Positions 9,189 to 20,235 are shown, counted from the stretch's first letter. The stretch: DNA of 64,000 bases from Pomphorhynchus laevis (GCA_012934845.2 WNNJ02002656.1:1-64000); one strand, 5' to 3'. Translations and numbers: made by a program. The notes: generated by a model not told the origin, from the sequence alone.

Positions 9189-12110
9189 TCAACCAAATGG
9201 GTAGGTTAGAAAAGGTGACAAATCAGCCTGGACGTATATCCAACGTCGAACCCTGTTTTTGAAAGCGAGGAAATTGGTGATGGCAGCGATAGGTTCAGGC
9301 AAACTATTCCAAACATCTACTGCCCGTTCAGACAGTCTGTAAAATTTTCGCAGCTTACCCGGTAATTTTTTAAAAAGCATCTTACAATGGCCTCGCAATC
9401 TCGAATTATCTCGAAATCTAACTACACCCAAAGGAAAGCCATCAGCTGAATGTACAATTTTCCAAAGTGTAATCAGATCAAGAAAAAGATACCGATACCT
9501 CACTGATAAAACGTTCAAACATCTTAATCTTGAAATAAAGCTTCCTTGACAACACATCCGAGAAGCTCGTCTCATTACACTTTCCAAGTTATTCAACTCA
9601 CTCCTGGTCGTTGGAAAGGTTGCCTGTACACAATACTCAAGATGTGGTCTTACTAGGGCACAATAAAGTTTGGCGAAGATTTGCGGCGATAATTTTGCAA
9701 AAGTCATTTTTATGCAGTATAAGGCACGTATCGCTTTTAACCGCGCGTGATCACTATTTGCTCTTGTCTTTAGCGATTCGTGAATTATCACTCCCAGGTC
9801 GGGATGTTCTGAGACTCGCTTGATTGAGTGTCCATTTATTTTGTAATCGAAATGAGTTTTATCTCTACCCAATCTGATCCATACACATTTTGTCGCGTTG
9901 AGTATCAAGCCAGTGCTATTACACCAAGTCCCGATACGGTTAAGGTCACATTGTAAAAATTCACAATCCGCCTCGTTTTGGGTTGTTGCCCATATTTTAA
10001 CATCGTCAGCAAATGCCAGGTGAGGACACTTTAACCTTAGGAGTAGGTCATTCAAAAAGATGATAAAGAGAAGTGGACCTAGGACCGTGCCCTGAGGAAC
10101 ACCCGAATGAACACGTCGAGCTGTTGACAAAACTTCATCTAATCGCACAACGAATGATCGATCCTCGAGAAATGTCTTAATCCAGTTGCAAATTGTCGTA
10201 GGTACACCGTAATGACGTAGTAGTGAATCTAAACCAGCATGTGGAACTCTATCAAAGGCCTTAGAGAAATCAAGAAATATTATATCAACTGTAAGACCCG
10301 AACTAAGAGCAGCTACCCAATGTTCGCGAGCATTCAACAGATTAGTTAGGCACGAGCGACCAGGTCGGAAGCCGTGCTGAGAATCATCAAGAATTTGATA
10401 TAAATTTAGATGTTCACGTATTCTCTTCGCAATGAGTCTCTCCATAATTTTAGAAATAACACTGGTAAGACTAATTGGTCTAAAATCTGAACAAGTTAGT
10501 GCCAACTGTTTCTTTGGAATAGGTACAACAATTGCCCTTTTCCAATCATCAGGAATCCACGAATACTGTAAGCTTCGATGAAATAGAGACGTAAGGCTTG
10601 GAGCAATAATGTGCGACAGAGTACGCAAAAGAAAAGGGGATACACCATCTGGTCCTGCAGAGCCAAAACTATTTAATTTATGGAGTTCAGACTGAACTTC
10701 AATGACATTAATAGGAGATATTGGTAAGTTAGATTGTAAGTTGGGCGGGTACTGTATCTGGTCAATATTCGATTGCGAGGATGGAGATACTACAAAACTG
10801 CTTGCAAGAGCTTCCACAATAGCCTCCTTGTCAACTACATCACCACTTTCTAAACGTACACAATTAATCGTAGAAGGTAGGATTCGACGATGTCTAACGT
10901 ATGCCCAAAAACGTTTAGGTGACCTGTTAATGTCAGAAGCAATACCCTCTTCAAATGTTTTTCTTTTTGAGCGTTTTAGTTGGTTGCATAGATTGCGAAG
11001 AGTTTTGTACTCACGGTGCGTAACAGTGTTACGTTGAGAGATTCGCCATAATCGATTTCTTTCCTTTATCGTAGTCTCCAACTCATTGTCGAACCACAAT
11101 GGCGTTGTCGTCTTGTAAGCCCTATTTCTTATTGGTGCAAACGTATCCGAAATGGTTATGAGGTTACTGGTCACTAACGATAAATGATCATCAATTGGAA
11201 GATCAGCAGATCCGAAGTTCAGCTGATGACTATAGAGTTGGAGATCTTCCACATTTACTCGATTCCAATTACGCTTTCCGATGCCACTGCACTTAGATCG
11301 TCGTTGTAAAGTGTGAGCAATCTGTACTGAAATCACACAATGGTCACTGGTTCCTAAAGGAGACTCGAAATCAACTCTGATTACATCTTCAATGCGCTTG
11401 GTAAACCCAAGATCTAATATTGTCTCTGGTTGAGACGATATACATGTTGGCTGATTAATATGTTGGATCAGGAGAAGCTCTGCCAGCAAGAATTCAGCAA
11501 GCTCGCAGTTTTCGACATTATAGTAATACCGGTTGTTACTAATCCAGTTAACTTGAGGAAGATTAAAATCCCCAATAAGGAAGAAATAATTTGAGGAGCA
11601 GAATGATCTTAACTGATTTTTCAGAAGATCTAACTGTGTATGAACTGAGGGTGATCTGTATACGACGCAGATATCTATTGAACAATGAGTATCATTGACG
11701 CAGAATGACAATAACTCGAATGAATAGTGATCATCGCACAATTCAGTAATCTTCGTAATTGATAAGGTGTTTTTAATATAAGCAGCAACACCCCCGCCAC
11801 GACGACCTGCAACTCTATCTGCTCTCAAAAGTCGATACCCAGAGATAGCCATAAGGTCATCATTAATTTGATAATGAAGCCATGACTCAGAAATGCAAAA
11901 CACGTCAAAATCTTTAAAAGATATAAACTGCTGCACTTCAGACAATTGAGCAGGTAAGCTTCTGATATTGGAGTAACCTACCACCAGAGGACATTCATTA
12001 TTACATATTCTCTCTGAACAATTAGATGGCAACTTCCTTTCCAAACATATATCCACTAGATGTCCAATCATGGCGTTGTAAGGTCTAGAGAAAGATTGAT
12101 CGATCTCCAT
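9189..12110 (-). CDS. CR1-like LINE ORF2: APE endonuclease plus reverse transcriptase
   Basis: ORF2 nicks target DNA and copies the element RNA into it. From the first ATG (12110) the frame has 973 codons; upstream codons to 12155 lack an ATG. The endonuclease occupies roughly residues 30-260: GYSNIRSL, CISESWLH, GRRGGGVAAY, LIGDFNLPQVNW and GTSDHCVIS are all present. The RT occupies roughly 430-720: AGPDGVSPFLL, FRPISLTSVISKIMERL, QHGFRPGRSCL, IFLDFSKAFDRVPH, SGVPQGTVLGPLLF, and the catalytic FADD. A conserved CR1-type C-terminal region follows, with WNSLPEPI near the end. It overlaps ORF1 by about 40 nt. No missing catalytic residue was noticed, so the protein looks functional. Confidence 0.9.
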   Translation of the reverse strand: MEIDQSFSRPYNAMIGHLVDICLERKLPSNCSERICNNECPLVVGYSNIRSLPAQLSEVQQFISFKDFDVFCISESWLHYQINDDLMAISGYRLLRADRVAGRRGGGVAAYIKNTLSITKITELCDDHYSFELLSFCVNDTHCSIDICVVYRSPSVHTQLDLLKNQLRSFCSSNYFFLIGDFNLPQVNWISNNRYYYNVENCELAEFLLAELLLIQHINQPTCISSQPETILDLGFTKRIEDVIRVDFESPLGTSDHCVISVQIAHTLQRRSKCSGIGKRNWNRVNVEDLQLYSHQLNFGSADLPIDDHLSLVTSNLITISDTFAPIRNRAYKTTTPLWFDNELETTIKERNRLWRISQRNTVTHREYKTLRNLCNQLKRSKRKTFEEGIASDINRSPKRFWAYVRHRRILPSTINCVRLESGDVVDKEAIVEALASSFVVSPSSQSNIDQIQYPPNLQSNLPISPINVIEVQSELHKLNSFGSAGPDGVSPFLLRTLSHIIAPSLTSLFHRSLQYSWIPDDWKRAIVVPIPKKQLALTCSDFRPISLTSVISKIMERLIAKRIREHLNLYQILDDSQHGFRPGRSCLTNLLNAREHWVAALSSGLTVDIIFLDFSKAFDRVPHAGLDSLLRHYGVPTTICNWIKTFLEDRSFVVRLDEVLSTARRVHSGVPQGTVLGPLLFIIFLNDLLLRLKCPHLAFADDVKIWATTQNEADCEFLQCDLNRIGTWCNSTGLILNATKCVWIRLGRDKTHFDYKINGHSIKRVSEHPDLGVIIHESLKTRANSDHARLKAIRALYCIKMTFAKLSPQIFAKLYCALVRPHLEYCVQATFPTTRSELNNLESVMRRASRMCCQGSFISRLRCLNVLSVRYRYLFLDLITLWKIVHSADGFPLGVVRFRDNSRLRGHCKMLFKKLPGKLRKFYRLSERAVDVWNSLPEPIAAITNFLAFKNRVRRWIYVQADLSPFLTYPFG

Positions 12111-13304
12111 CGAACTGCAGGACGCCACCTCACAACCCGAAAATTTCGAATGCACAGATTCGATTCACCGTTTTGCAGCCTGTAATGAAGTTCCGCCTTG
12201 ATATCCTTCAATTTTTGCCTGTCTTCGAGAGAAAGATCACGTAAAATTCGTATTTTGTTACCTTTAAGTCGATAACCACGGTCTAAAAGACACTTTGCTT
12301 GCTCTGCCGATCCTAACACAACCTTTAGCAATCGTGATCTATCGTTTTTCTTACCCAACCTATAGAGCTGCCTTACTAAAATAGACGATGCGACCTCTTC
12401 CTCACCTTTTTCGAGCAAATTAGAAAAGAACACACGTAAACCGGCAATATCATCATCAAGCCGCTCCTGTGCACTTGAGGCTGATGACTCATCTAAACCC
12501 CAAATAAGTATGTTACAGCCCCTATTTAATGTATGATTGCGATCTGTGTGACTTTTATTATCAAAATACGTTTTTTTTGCTGAAAGAATCGCTGCCGTCA
12601 CCACCCTCATCCGGTTTGCTTCTTGCGTCTCGCCCTTGTTCCATCTCATTTGAACAAATACACTTGAAAGCTGAGTGAACATTATCTATATCGACGTCTG
12701 TATCATTGTGTGAAGCTCGTTCATCGGTGACTCCAGTTATACCGATTTCATTGCGATAATCATTAATCACCGATATAGACGATACTTCGTAATTGTCCGA
12801 TACCTTCAAAGCATCATTGTCCAGCGACACCGACGGCTCACCACTAACAACCGATATTGACGACGCACTATTGCCTTCAAATTTCTTACTCAACGTTTGC
12901 ATCACGCGTGAATTTGGATGACCTTTTTTCCAGATACGGGATGAACTTGGTATTTCGCTATTTGTATTTTTAGTGTTCTGAACGTGAAACTCTTGAATGG
13001 GTATATCTTTATAGGTATCTGATTCGCCAGAACTTTGTACTTCCCGATCGATGCAACTTTTTGAATATGTGTTCCTTTCCGAAGCATTTGTAGATATTTT
13101 CTCGTCACAATGGCCCTTCAAATGAATTAGCAAAGATGCGCAGCAGTACCCACAGTAAAATGATTTATTCGATAGCGCAGATTTCTTTTCCTCCGGAAAC
13201 GATACACTTGTCCACACACTACAATCTTCACTAGAACATTGAATCTGATGATCCACAAACTTTGTTGCAATAGCTCGCTTTGTAGTCTTCCTCTGTTTGA
13301 CCAT
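12068..13304 (-). CDS. CR1-like LINE ORF1 protein, with one frame change
   Basis: ORF1 proteins of this group bind element RNA. The start MVKQRK at 13304 parallels MVNKST in the intact copy at 13624-14736. The N-terminus holds a PHD-like zinc motif: CSSEDCSVWTSV, then FYCGYCCA. The middle is Ser/Asp-rich and probably disordered. The C-terminal third contains NILIWGLDE, RQLYRLGKK, LLKVVLGSAEQAK, IRILRDLSLEDR and NLCIRNFRVVRW, conserved in all copies. The protein lies in two frames that meet at a run of eight T (A on the coding strand) at 12571-12578, so a one-base indel or a sequencing error could explain the break. Confidence 0.75.
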
Positions 13305-13479
13305 GATGTTTGATATTGGTTCTTCGGTATAATTGTCTGTGTCGAATTTGTATTGTGTAAGTAGTTCCAATTTGTAAGTAGTTTATTAAGCAGCCAAGAA
13401 AGTTCAAATTTTGAACTGATTTGTATTTACTTTAGATTGTATGTTATTTATCTCAAATGTGTGTTTAAGCTGTTTAAAT

Positions 13480-13545
13480 TTTCGAAGCGGAGTCTCTGAT
13501 GACTTTAAGCTGTTTAAATATGAAGCGGAGTCTCTGATGACGTAA
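13480..13545 (-). repeat. Duplicated leader module of the intact CR1-like copy
   Basis: The word GAAGCGGAGTCTCTGATGAC occurs twice with TTTAAGCTGTTTAAAT between the copies. It lies at the 5' end of the element and may be a leader or promoter repeat. Confidence 0.6.
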
Positions 13546-13623
13546 AGGTTTTGCTAGTTTTATCATATACCTCAGAAAAATCAATTAAATCATCAAAATT
13601 GGAATCAGAATAAAACTCATACT

Positions 13624-14736
13624 CTAGTTTGGGAGAAGCGGGGTCCAACGTACTGATGGTCGCCACCGAACTACTTGAAAATTTCTTATGCATAGATTCG
13701 TCTCTCCTTTGCTTAATCCACCTTGTAGCTCCTCGCGAGCCTTCCTCAATTTCAAACGCTCATCAAAATTAATGTCTCTCAGTATTCTTATAGTAGGATC
13801 TTTTAAGAGGTAACCACGATGAAGCAACATCTTAGCGTGGTCAGCAGAACTCAAGACGACCTTCAATAAGCGAGGTTTCTCTGTTGTACGCTTCCCAAGT
13901 CGAATCAAACTCCGAACTTGCAGCTTCATAGCTACATTCTTATCATCTTCCTTAAGAAGTCTGGTAAATACTGCACGCACACGAGAAACGTCTTCATCAA
14001 CTTTTACTTGGGAATTGATCGTACACGACTCTTCAATTCCACTCAAAATAACATTCATACTTCTGTCGTAATTCCGAATCCTTACTTTTCTTATATTGGC
14101 TGCTCTGCCTGAGGAATTGCCCTCGTCATCAACAATTGCATCGCATGAAGTTACAGTCTTTCTCAGTTCATAATTTAAATCCCCACTATTTGAAGATTCA
14201 GTTCGTCTATGTTTGTAAATCTCAGCCTCTATTCTTTTGTCGGTTAAAAAATTGTCAGGAGTTTCGTTGGATTCACGTGAACTCTCATGTACCCGTACTG
14301 AACTTGCCGTGGCGATATTCTGTATTAACCTCTCTTCAAATACCGAATCGGTATGTCGCAATATAGTAACGTTGTTCCTTGAACAAGATGTATTCTGTGA
14401 CGATAAATAAGTCATCGGTAGATTACTAGACACTATGTGACACTCATCATCAGCATCATCTGTAGTGAGCGCATCCAATTTACGACCAGTCACCGCTTCT
14501 GAATTTCCAGAGGTCACTGCGGTCTTTGTGTCATTGTTCGTTGATGTGAGTTTCGACGACGAAGAACACTTACTGAACATCTCAGCACAACAGAAACCGC
14601 AGAAGAATTTTTTATCAGTGAATGTATCTTTTTTACTAGATAAAACACTGACCGTCGTCCATACATCACAATATTCGTTAACGCACTCTATCTGGAGACT
14701 TAAATGCCCTGATTTCTTTGTTGATTTGTTTACCAT
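13624..14736 (-). CDS. CR1-like LINE ORF1 protein, intact
   Basis: The frame covers 370 codons from ATG at 14736. The N-terminus carries CVNEYCDVWTTV and FFCGFCCAEMF, a PHD-like zinc motif around residues 17-55. A long Ser/Thr/Asn-rich linker follows. The C-terminal domain begins near residue 215 with RNYDRSMNVILSGIEES and includes RSLIRLGKR, RLLKVVLSSADHAK, TIRILRDINFDERL, ETNLCIRNFQVVRWRP. This architecture resembles CR1-family ORF1 proteins that bind element RNA. It is the best reference for the family ORF1 in the window. Confidence 0.8.
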   Translation of the reverse strand: MVNKSTKKSGHLSLQIECVNEYCDVWTTVSVLSSKKDTFTDKKFFCGFCCAEMFSKCSSSSKLTSTNNDTKTAVTSGNSEAVTGRKLDALTTDDADDECHIVSSNLPMTYLSSQNTSCSRNNVTILRHTDSVFEERLIQNIATASSVRVHESSRESNETPDNFLTDKRIEAEIYKHRRTESSNSGDLNYELRKTVTSCDAIVDDEGNSSGRAANIRKVRIRNYDRSMNVILSGIEESCTINSQVKVDEDVSRVRAVFTRLLKEDDKNVAMKLQVRSLIRLGKRTTEKPRLLKVVLSSADHAKMLLHRGYLLKDPTIRILRDINFDERLKLRKAREELQGGLSKGETNLCIRNFQVVRWRPSVRWTPLLPN

Positions 14737-14784
14737 TTCCTCGTTGATTGTCCAATATTGTAATTATTGTATGACCTCTCTTTG

Positions 14785-14960
14785 CTCTCTCTCTTTGTAA
14801 GTAGTTGGTAATCCAATGTAGTTAATTAAACCAATTTAATTAGTCTTGTATGAGCTGGACTTGTAAGTAGTTGGTAAGTAGTTGTGAGTAGTTGGTAAGT
14901 AGTTATAAGTAGTTGTAAGTAGTTGGTAATCCAATGTAGTTAATTAATCCAATTTTCCGT
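14785..14960 (-). repeat. Leader tandem repeats of the older CR1-like copy
   Basis: Variants of GTAAGTAGTTG recur at least six times, and GGTAATCCAATGTAGTTAAT occurs twice. They precede ORF1 and look like 5' leader or promoter modules, comparable in position with duplicated modules in two other copies. Confidence 0.65.
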
Positions 14961-14997
14961 TGTTGTATGTTGATGTAGTATATTAGATTGTATAAAT

Positions 14998-15036
14998 TAG
15001 TGAACAAATTTATCCAGAAAGCCTTATTTGTATTTA
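14998..15036 (+). mobile_element. Snippet of the YIDD-type Penelope-like element
   Basis: AGTGAACAAATTTATCCAGA and the following bases match 55428-55457, within the RT fragment there, over more than 30 bp. It sits exactly at the left edge of the CR1-like copy beginning at about 15045. Confidence 0.55.
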
Positions 15037-15045
15037 CTTTAGAAT

Positions 15046-17881
15046 TTGAATTTACTTATTACTACTCAATTACCCTATGCTTCTGGTATTAGTGTCGCCT
15101 ATACTAATTTAAGAAGTATATTACCAAAATTTGATGAACTTAAGGCATGGGTCATCTTAAATAAACCAGCGATCCTGGTTCTCACTGAAACATGGCTGCA
15201 TCGTGATATCCCCGATGGTTTAATTGCTATTATGGGATATAATTTGGTGAGAGCTGATAGAGAGTCTCGGAAGGGTGGAGGTGTTGCGCTATATATTACG
15301 ACATCCTTAAACATTACTTACACTCGTAATTTTAAAAATGAACTGGGCACGTGTGAGTTTCTCTCAGTCATTGTTTCACACTTCGGAGGTCCCTTAGGTA
15401 TTGCCGTGTGCTACAGGTCGCCGCAATCATCCGTATTGAGTCATGAATTCTCTACACTAATTAGTCACTGTTCTGAACTTGAAGAATATCTACTAGTTGA
15501 CGATTTTAATATACCCTCAGCTGGTCACATCGGGAATTATGTTTTGGATAGTAGTTCTTCCAAGTCAGATGTGGATTTGTGGAATTTTCTTACAAATGAT
15601 CTCATGTTAGATCAACATGTGCAGTCGCCCACCAGATTCGCGCAAAACCAGGAATCTTGTCTATATTTGGTATTTTCCAAATTAATTACAAGTGTGGGTA
15701 ATATGAGCTATCAGAGTCCTATTGGATTGAGCGATCATTGCATGATCTTATTCAATTATTTTTCTAGGTGTATGATCTCAAAACTGGAAAATTTGATAGT
15801 GTCGAAAAGATCTTGGCAACAAATTGATGAAGATTCATTACGAGAGACGGCACTAAGAACATCATTCAACTGTACTAGTGAAGACATTGAGGTAAGGTGG
15901 TATGTTATTGAATCAGGTTTAGTAGCTCTTGCAGATAAGTTTGCACCACTCCTTAGAGTACCAAAAAGTAAAGCTAAATGCCCTCCCTGGTTTGACACTG
16001 AATTGCGATATGCTCTCAAACATAGGAATCGTCTATTTGAACTAAGCCGTCATCAGAATAATTTTAAAAAGCGGTATACAATGTTCCGAAATTTCGTCAA
16101 TCGCCTTAAGATTACAAAAAGGCAAAGTTTTGAAGATCAATTAGCTTTACAAATTGATACAGAACCAAAAAAAATTGGGCTTATGTGAAAGGATCCAGAG
16201 CTCTGCTACCAGCTATTTCATCTTTAAGAGACGGTAACACTCGAGTGACATCGCCAGACAGCATGGCAGAATTGTTTGCATCCGCTTTTGAGCTGACACC
16301 AGATGCTTTCTCTAGCATATGTGAAGATGCAGCATCACAACAGGTAGAAATTGGTTCTCCAGTTTTAACGATAACAGCACATGAGGTTTTTGTTGAATTG
16401 GCTAGGTTATCTAGATCATCAGCGGCAGGCCCCGATGATATTCACCCCCAACTTCTTAAGTTACTGTCTCCTGTTCTGGATGAGCCATTAGCCTCTATAT
16501 TTGAGCTGAGCTTGCGCATTTCGAAGTTACCTGCTGCCTGGAAAAAAGCGATTGTAGTACCAATTTATAAAAATGGTGAAAAAGATGATCCGAATAACTA
16601 TAGGGCAATAAGTCTAACTAGTGTTGTATGCAAAGTGATTGAGCACATACTAAACAGACGCATATATGATCATTTGAGTTCGCTGAGAATTCTCAATAAT
16701 GCACAGCATGGATTTCGCCCTCGGCGTTCATGTCTTACAAACTTATTACATGCTCGTGAAGATTAGGTTGGATATGTTGCTAACGGGTACTGTATCGACG
16801 TAATATTTCTTGAGTTTAGTCGGGATTTTAATAGGGTGTTCCACAAAATGCTAATTTCCACCCTTGAGTATTATAAAGTCAATCGCTCCATTATAAGCTG
16901 GATTCAGGAATTTCTTAAAGATAATTCAAGATTTTCTTCATCTTTTGCTGTTCGTGTAGGTCAATGCATATCGTCTTATCGTCCTATCACCTCAGGAGTA
17001 CCACAGGGATCAGTCTTAGGACCCTTGTTGTTTTACATATTTATTAATCAGCTACTAGATTTAATTGAGGATTTAAATTGATTAAAACCAACAAGGATCG
17101 AAATGACTTTCAAAATATCCTAAACATTGTTTATCGATGGTCTTTAAACACTGGAATTTCATTGAATATTAAAAAGTGTGCACATATGAGATTAGGTCAT
17201 AGCAATGTGAGTCAAGAATATTTTATTGGCGATGAGTTTGTTGTTTCCACGCAATCCATTCTGGATCTTGGTATAATTGTCCAAAACAATATGAAAACAC
17301 GTGCTAATACTGATAGGATTTGTAACGCAGCAAGAAGAATGACCTATATTGTCAAAAATTGCTTTAAAGATTTATCACCCGTTTGTGTTGTGCGTTTATG
17401 TAATGCTCTTATAAGACCGATATTAGAATATGTGTCGCCAGTAGTCTTTCCGTGTACGCGTACAGAACTTGATCAATTAGAGCGCATACTTCGACGGTTT
17501 ACGAAATTATGTCCTCAGGTACGATATCTTCCCTATGAGGCACGAATAAAAAGTTTGAATATGCCGACAGTGCGTGAAAGGTTTCTTCTTTTCGACCTTC
17601 TAGCTATGTATCGACTAGTTAATAAAGATGAAAATTTTCCAGCAAATAGAGTTAAACTCAATGAACGGGATGGACGTAGAGGGCACTCGAAAGTACTAGT
17701 AGTACATGAGCACGGAAAATACCATCGTCATTTCCGACTGTCTCATCGAGCGGTGAATATTTGGTATCGTCTTCCGGTTGATGTCGTTGCGGTGCATACA
17801 ATCAATGAATTTAAATCCAATATAAAGAACTGGATTCGAAATGAGAACGAATGGTGGTTGCTGCAGTACCCATGGTTCTGA
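15046..17881 (+). pseudogene. CR1-like ORF2 with disabled endonuclease and RT
   Basis: The endonuclease frame (15046-16188) reads VAYTNLRSILPKFDELKAW, LTETWLHRDIPDG, RKGGGVALYI, but the usual GDFN is DDFN (VDDFNIPSAG), followed by LSDHCMI. The RT follows in a second frame (16185-16766) with AAGPDDIHPQLL, NYRAISLTSVVCKVIEHIL and QHGFRPRRSCL. A stop at 16765-16767 and frame changes follow, then [14 protein letters not shown] (about 16990). The FADD box is missing: the frame ends at LIEDLN (17081) and resumes at KTNKDRNDF. The last frame (17078-17881) has the C-terminal region. The element is clearly inactive. Confidence 0.8.
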
Positions 17882-17990
17882 TATATATACTGAACGATTT
17901 TTTTGATTTTTTTCTTGTATTTATTTGTTTTTTTTATGTGAGCGGTCAAAACAGCCTTATGGCTATGACCTGTATTAATAATAATAAACA
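15046..17990 (+). mobile_element. CR1-like LINE, 5'-truncated dead copy
   Basis: Only ORF2 and the 3' end are present. The element ends with the family hairpin AGCCTTATGGCT near 17953 and an AATAATAATAA tail. ORF1 is missing. It is followed by an inverted duplicate of its own C-terminal coding at about 17998-18178. Confidence 0.8.
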
Positions 17991-17997
17991 TTCACCA

Positions 17998-18178
17998 CTC
18001 GATGGGACAGTTGGAAATGACGAGGGTATTTTCCGTGCTCATGTACTACTAGTACTTTCGAGTGCCCTCTACGTTCATCCCGTTCATTGAGTTCAACTCT
18101 ATTTGCTGAAAAATTTTCATCTTTATTAACTAGTGGATACATAGCTAGAAGGTCGAAAAGAAGGAACCTTTCACGCAT
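17998..18178 (-). repeat. Inverted duplicate of the CR1-like ORF2 C-terminus
   Basis: The - strand reads RERFLLFDLLAMYPLVNKDE and VVHEHGKYPRHFQLSHR, matching the + strand ORF2 residues encoded at about 17570-17760 with a few substitutions. The pair forms a large inverted repeat around the 3' end. Confidence 0.85.
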
Positions 18179-18189
18179 TTTTCTCGTGT

Positions 18190-18685
18190 GGATAATTTAT
18201 CATGCCTAAGCATTGGTTTAGATGGCACATGAATATATTTTTAACATAATTATCTGATTTTCAATGTTTAAAGGAAACTGCCTTTTATCCGATGTTTTGA
18301 AGATCAGTATTTGAAAAAAATAAGACCGACGGATATATTATTAACGAGAGATTATTTAAATTGCATATTCTTAAGTCTTAAGGTTAAAAAAAGGCTTTTT
18401 TGTAAATCTATTTCTCATACTGCAATATGATGCATATTTATCTGGATTAATTCGATATACACGATAAAGATATTTGCATACCTTTAAAATATTTTTCAAT
18501 TCTTTGTCGAACTAAATATTACTGTATTTGCAGTGATGCAAAGTACACAATGGTGCATAAATATAATAAATTAGTTTATCGAAAATTCCCCATGCACTTC
18601 CTGCCCAACGACAAACGGGTCAAGCCGAATGGCTTGTTGAACGCAACTCCAAATTACAATGTAATCGGCTTTGAAAATATCTATT
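18190..18685. other. AT-rich spacer
   Basis: No gene or repeat was recognised. Confidence 0.4.
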
Positions 18686-18689
18686 TCTT

Positions 18690-19060
18690 TACCACAATTG
18701 CCCACATGATGTAATGATCACTGTTCCCGATTGCTGCTAGATACTTTATTTTAATTGGTATATCCTTGGTTAACAAACATATGTCTAGTAAACTTTTAGA
18801 TGAACCTTTGAAACTGGTGCATTGATTGACGTATTGGTAGTTATTGGTATCTACTCGTTATCCTGGTGTAATATACACAACAAAACTATCAAAAATATGC
18901 ATGACTACACCACCGCTCTTACCATTACAATCGCAGTGGTACGATGTGTAACCGGATATTGTAAAATCACCGTCATCAATATCTGAATTTAACCAGGATT
19001 CAGTAAAAGCTAAGATACCATCTTTACTTGGAATGAATGCAGTGGATTCTTAGTTGATTT
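18690..19060 (-). mobile_element. LINE endonuclease fragment
   Basis: Read on the - strand: ESWLNSDIDDGDFTISGYTS, then GKSGGVVMHIFDSFVVYI, and later SSKSLLDICLLTKDI and GNSDHYIMWAIV. These are N- and C-terminal signatures of an APE-type endonuclease. The central part with the GDFN box is missing and stops occur, so this is an internally deleted remnant of a LINE different from the CR1-like family. Confidence 0.6.
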
Positions 19061-19276
19061 CTCATTTGCTTGAATTAACGAAGTGCCGTAAATATTTCGA
19101 TAAGATGACGATTTATCGCCGTTTGTTATATCGCATTTTGAACTCACGAATGTTTGAATCACGAATGCTAGTTTTACATAACACTTGTTAAGTAAGCTAA
19201 TAAATGCAAGCGACATAGAAATGGAAAGAGCTTAATAATTACTCACAATAAAATTATTTATCAAACATAAATGAAT

Positions 19277-19315
19277 AACATTGAATTATACGGTAACACC
19301 GTATAATTCAATGTT
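19277..19315. repeat. Perfect 18-bp inverted repeat
   Basis: AACATTGAATTATACGGT (19277-19294) is followed by AAC and then its exact reverse complement (19298-19315). It could form a cruciform or mark a miniature element. Confidence 0.85.
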
Positions 19316-20073
19316 AAAATAGAAGTATCCGAAACAAGATACAAATTTCTATTGTTGCAAAGATGTATCGTCAAACGAAAGTGTATTGTATAAAATAAGT
19401 TTAAGTTAATTAATTCCTTCGATCACAAATAATTTATTCTCTATAAAAGAGAATAATGCCATTCTCTATTATAGCACCACAGTAGAAAAACTCGCCTTAA
19501 CATTTAATTTGTCCTGCTGCGGTCGAAAATGAATAGACAAAATTCAGATCTGGTAAAAAGTCTTGTTTTGAACATTTCTTTACATAAATTAATTTACAAC
19601 CTAGCTTAAGTGTTTACCGTTAAACCAAGTTACTTAAATTACACAATAAAGTATAAACAAGAATTAACTGAACAAATATTTTTATTAAAAATTAAAATAT
19701 ATTTTTAAAATAAAATTTGGGTTCATAAATATTCTGAGTTATAAAATATCTTAAGTTATAAAACATTTGAATTATTGAAAACAATTAAAATAAAACTATT
19801 TAAATTAAGATAGCTGATCATCGGTCATAACACTTTTATTAAATATTTAATTAAAATTATTAAATATAAATAAATTAAATAGTACTTTTATTAATAATAT
19901 TTTTAATTCTTTTATTAATTGATAATACTTTCATTATTTGATTGTTTTTGTGATTTTGTTTATTTAGTGAGCAGGCGATTCGGCCACCTCGTTGATCCAC
20001 ATGTAATATGAAAAAAATTAAAGATTTATGCTACTCTGTTTGTCCCTCAGTAACGGACACTAAAAAACGGTAC
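19316..20073. other. AT-rich spacer
   Basis: No gene was recognised. Confidence 0.4.
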
Positions 20074-20223
20074 AGCACGCAGTCCCGTGCGACCTACATA
20101 TTTATTTTTCTTTAAGTAAAGAACAATAATAATCTAAAATTTATAAAATAACAGTACAATGCGGAGACCCACGGCGACCTACGTATTGTATTTTTTCAGC
20201 AAATGAAAATAATTATCTAAAAG
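20074..20223 (+). repeat. Two imperfect direct repeats upstream of the L2-like copy
   Basis: Units at about 20074-20141 and 20161-20223 share GCGACCTAC followed by AT-rich sequence and AAT-rich ends. They lie just 5' of the L2-like coding region and may be leader repeats. Confidence 0.5.
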
Positions 20224-20235
20224 TAATAAAGTGAA

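Larger units (their letters stand above)
9130..13550 (-). mobile_element. CR1-like LINE, nearly intact full-length copy
   Basis: The element has a 5' leader with a repeated module (about 13480-13545), ORF1 (12068-13304), a 973-codon ORF2 (9189-12110), and a short 3' end containing the hairpin word AGCCTTATGGCT and an ATAAT-type repeat tail. The same 3' hairpin word ends the copies at 15-18 kb and 23.4-28 kb. The only lesion I see is a one-base frame change within an A8 run in ORF1. It lies inside an older member of the same family. The presence of both ORFs and all catalytic boxes suggests recent insertion. Confidence 0.8.
13550..14960 (-). mobile_element. CR1-like LINE, upstream half of the split older copy
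   Basis: This half contains a repeated leader (about 14785-14960), an intact ORF1 (13624-14736) and the first about 40 codons of ORF2, open from about 13645 to 13540 (it includes EYEFYSDSNFDDLIDFSEVY). ORF2 then breaks off at the 5' end of the inserted element and resumes with the endonuclease at 9135. Confidence 0.7.
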
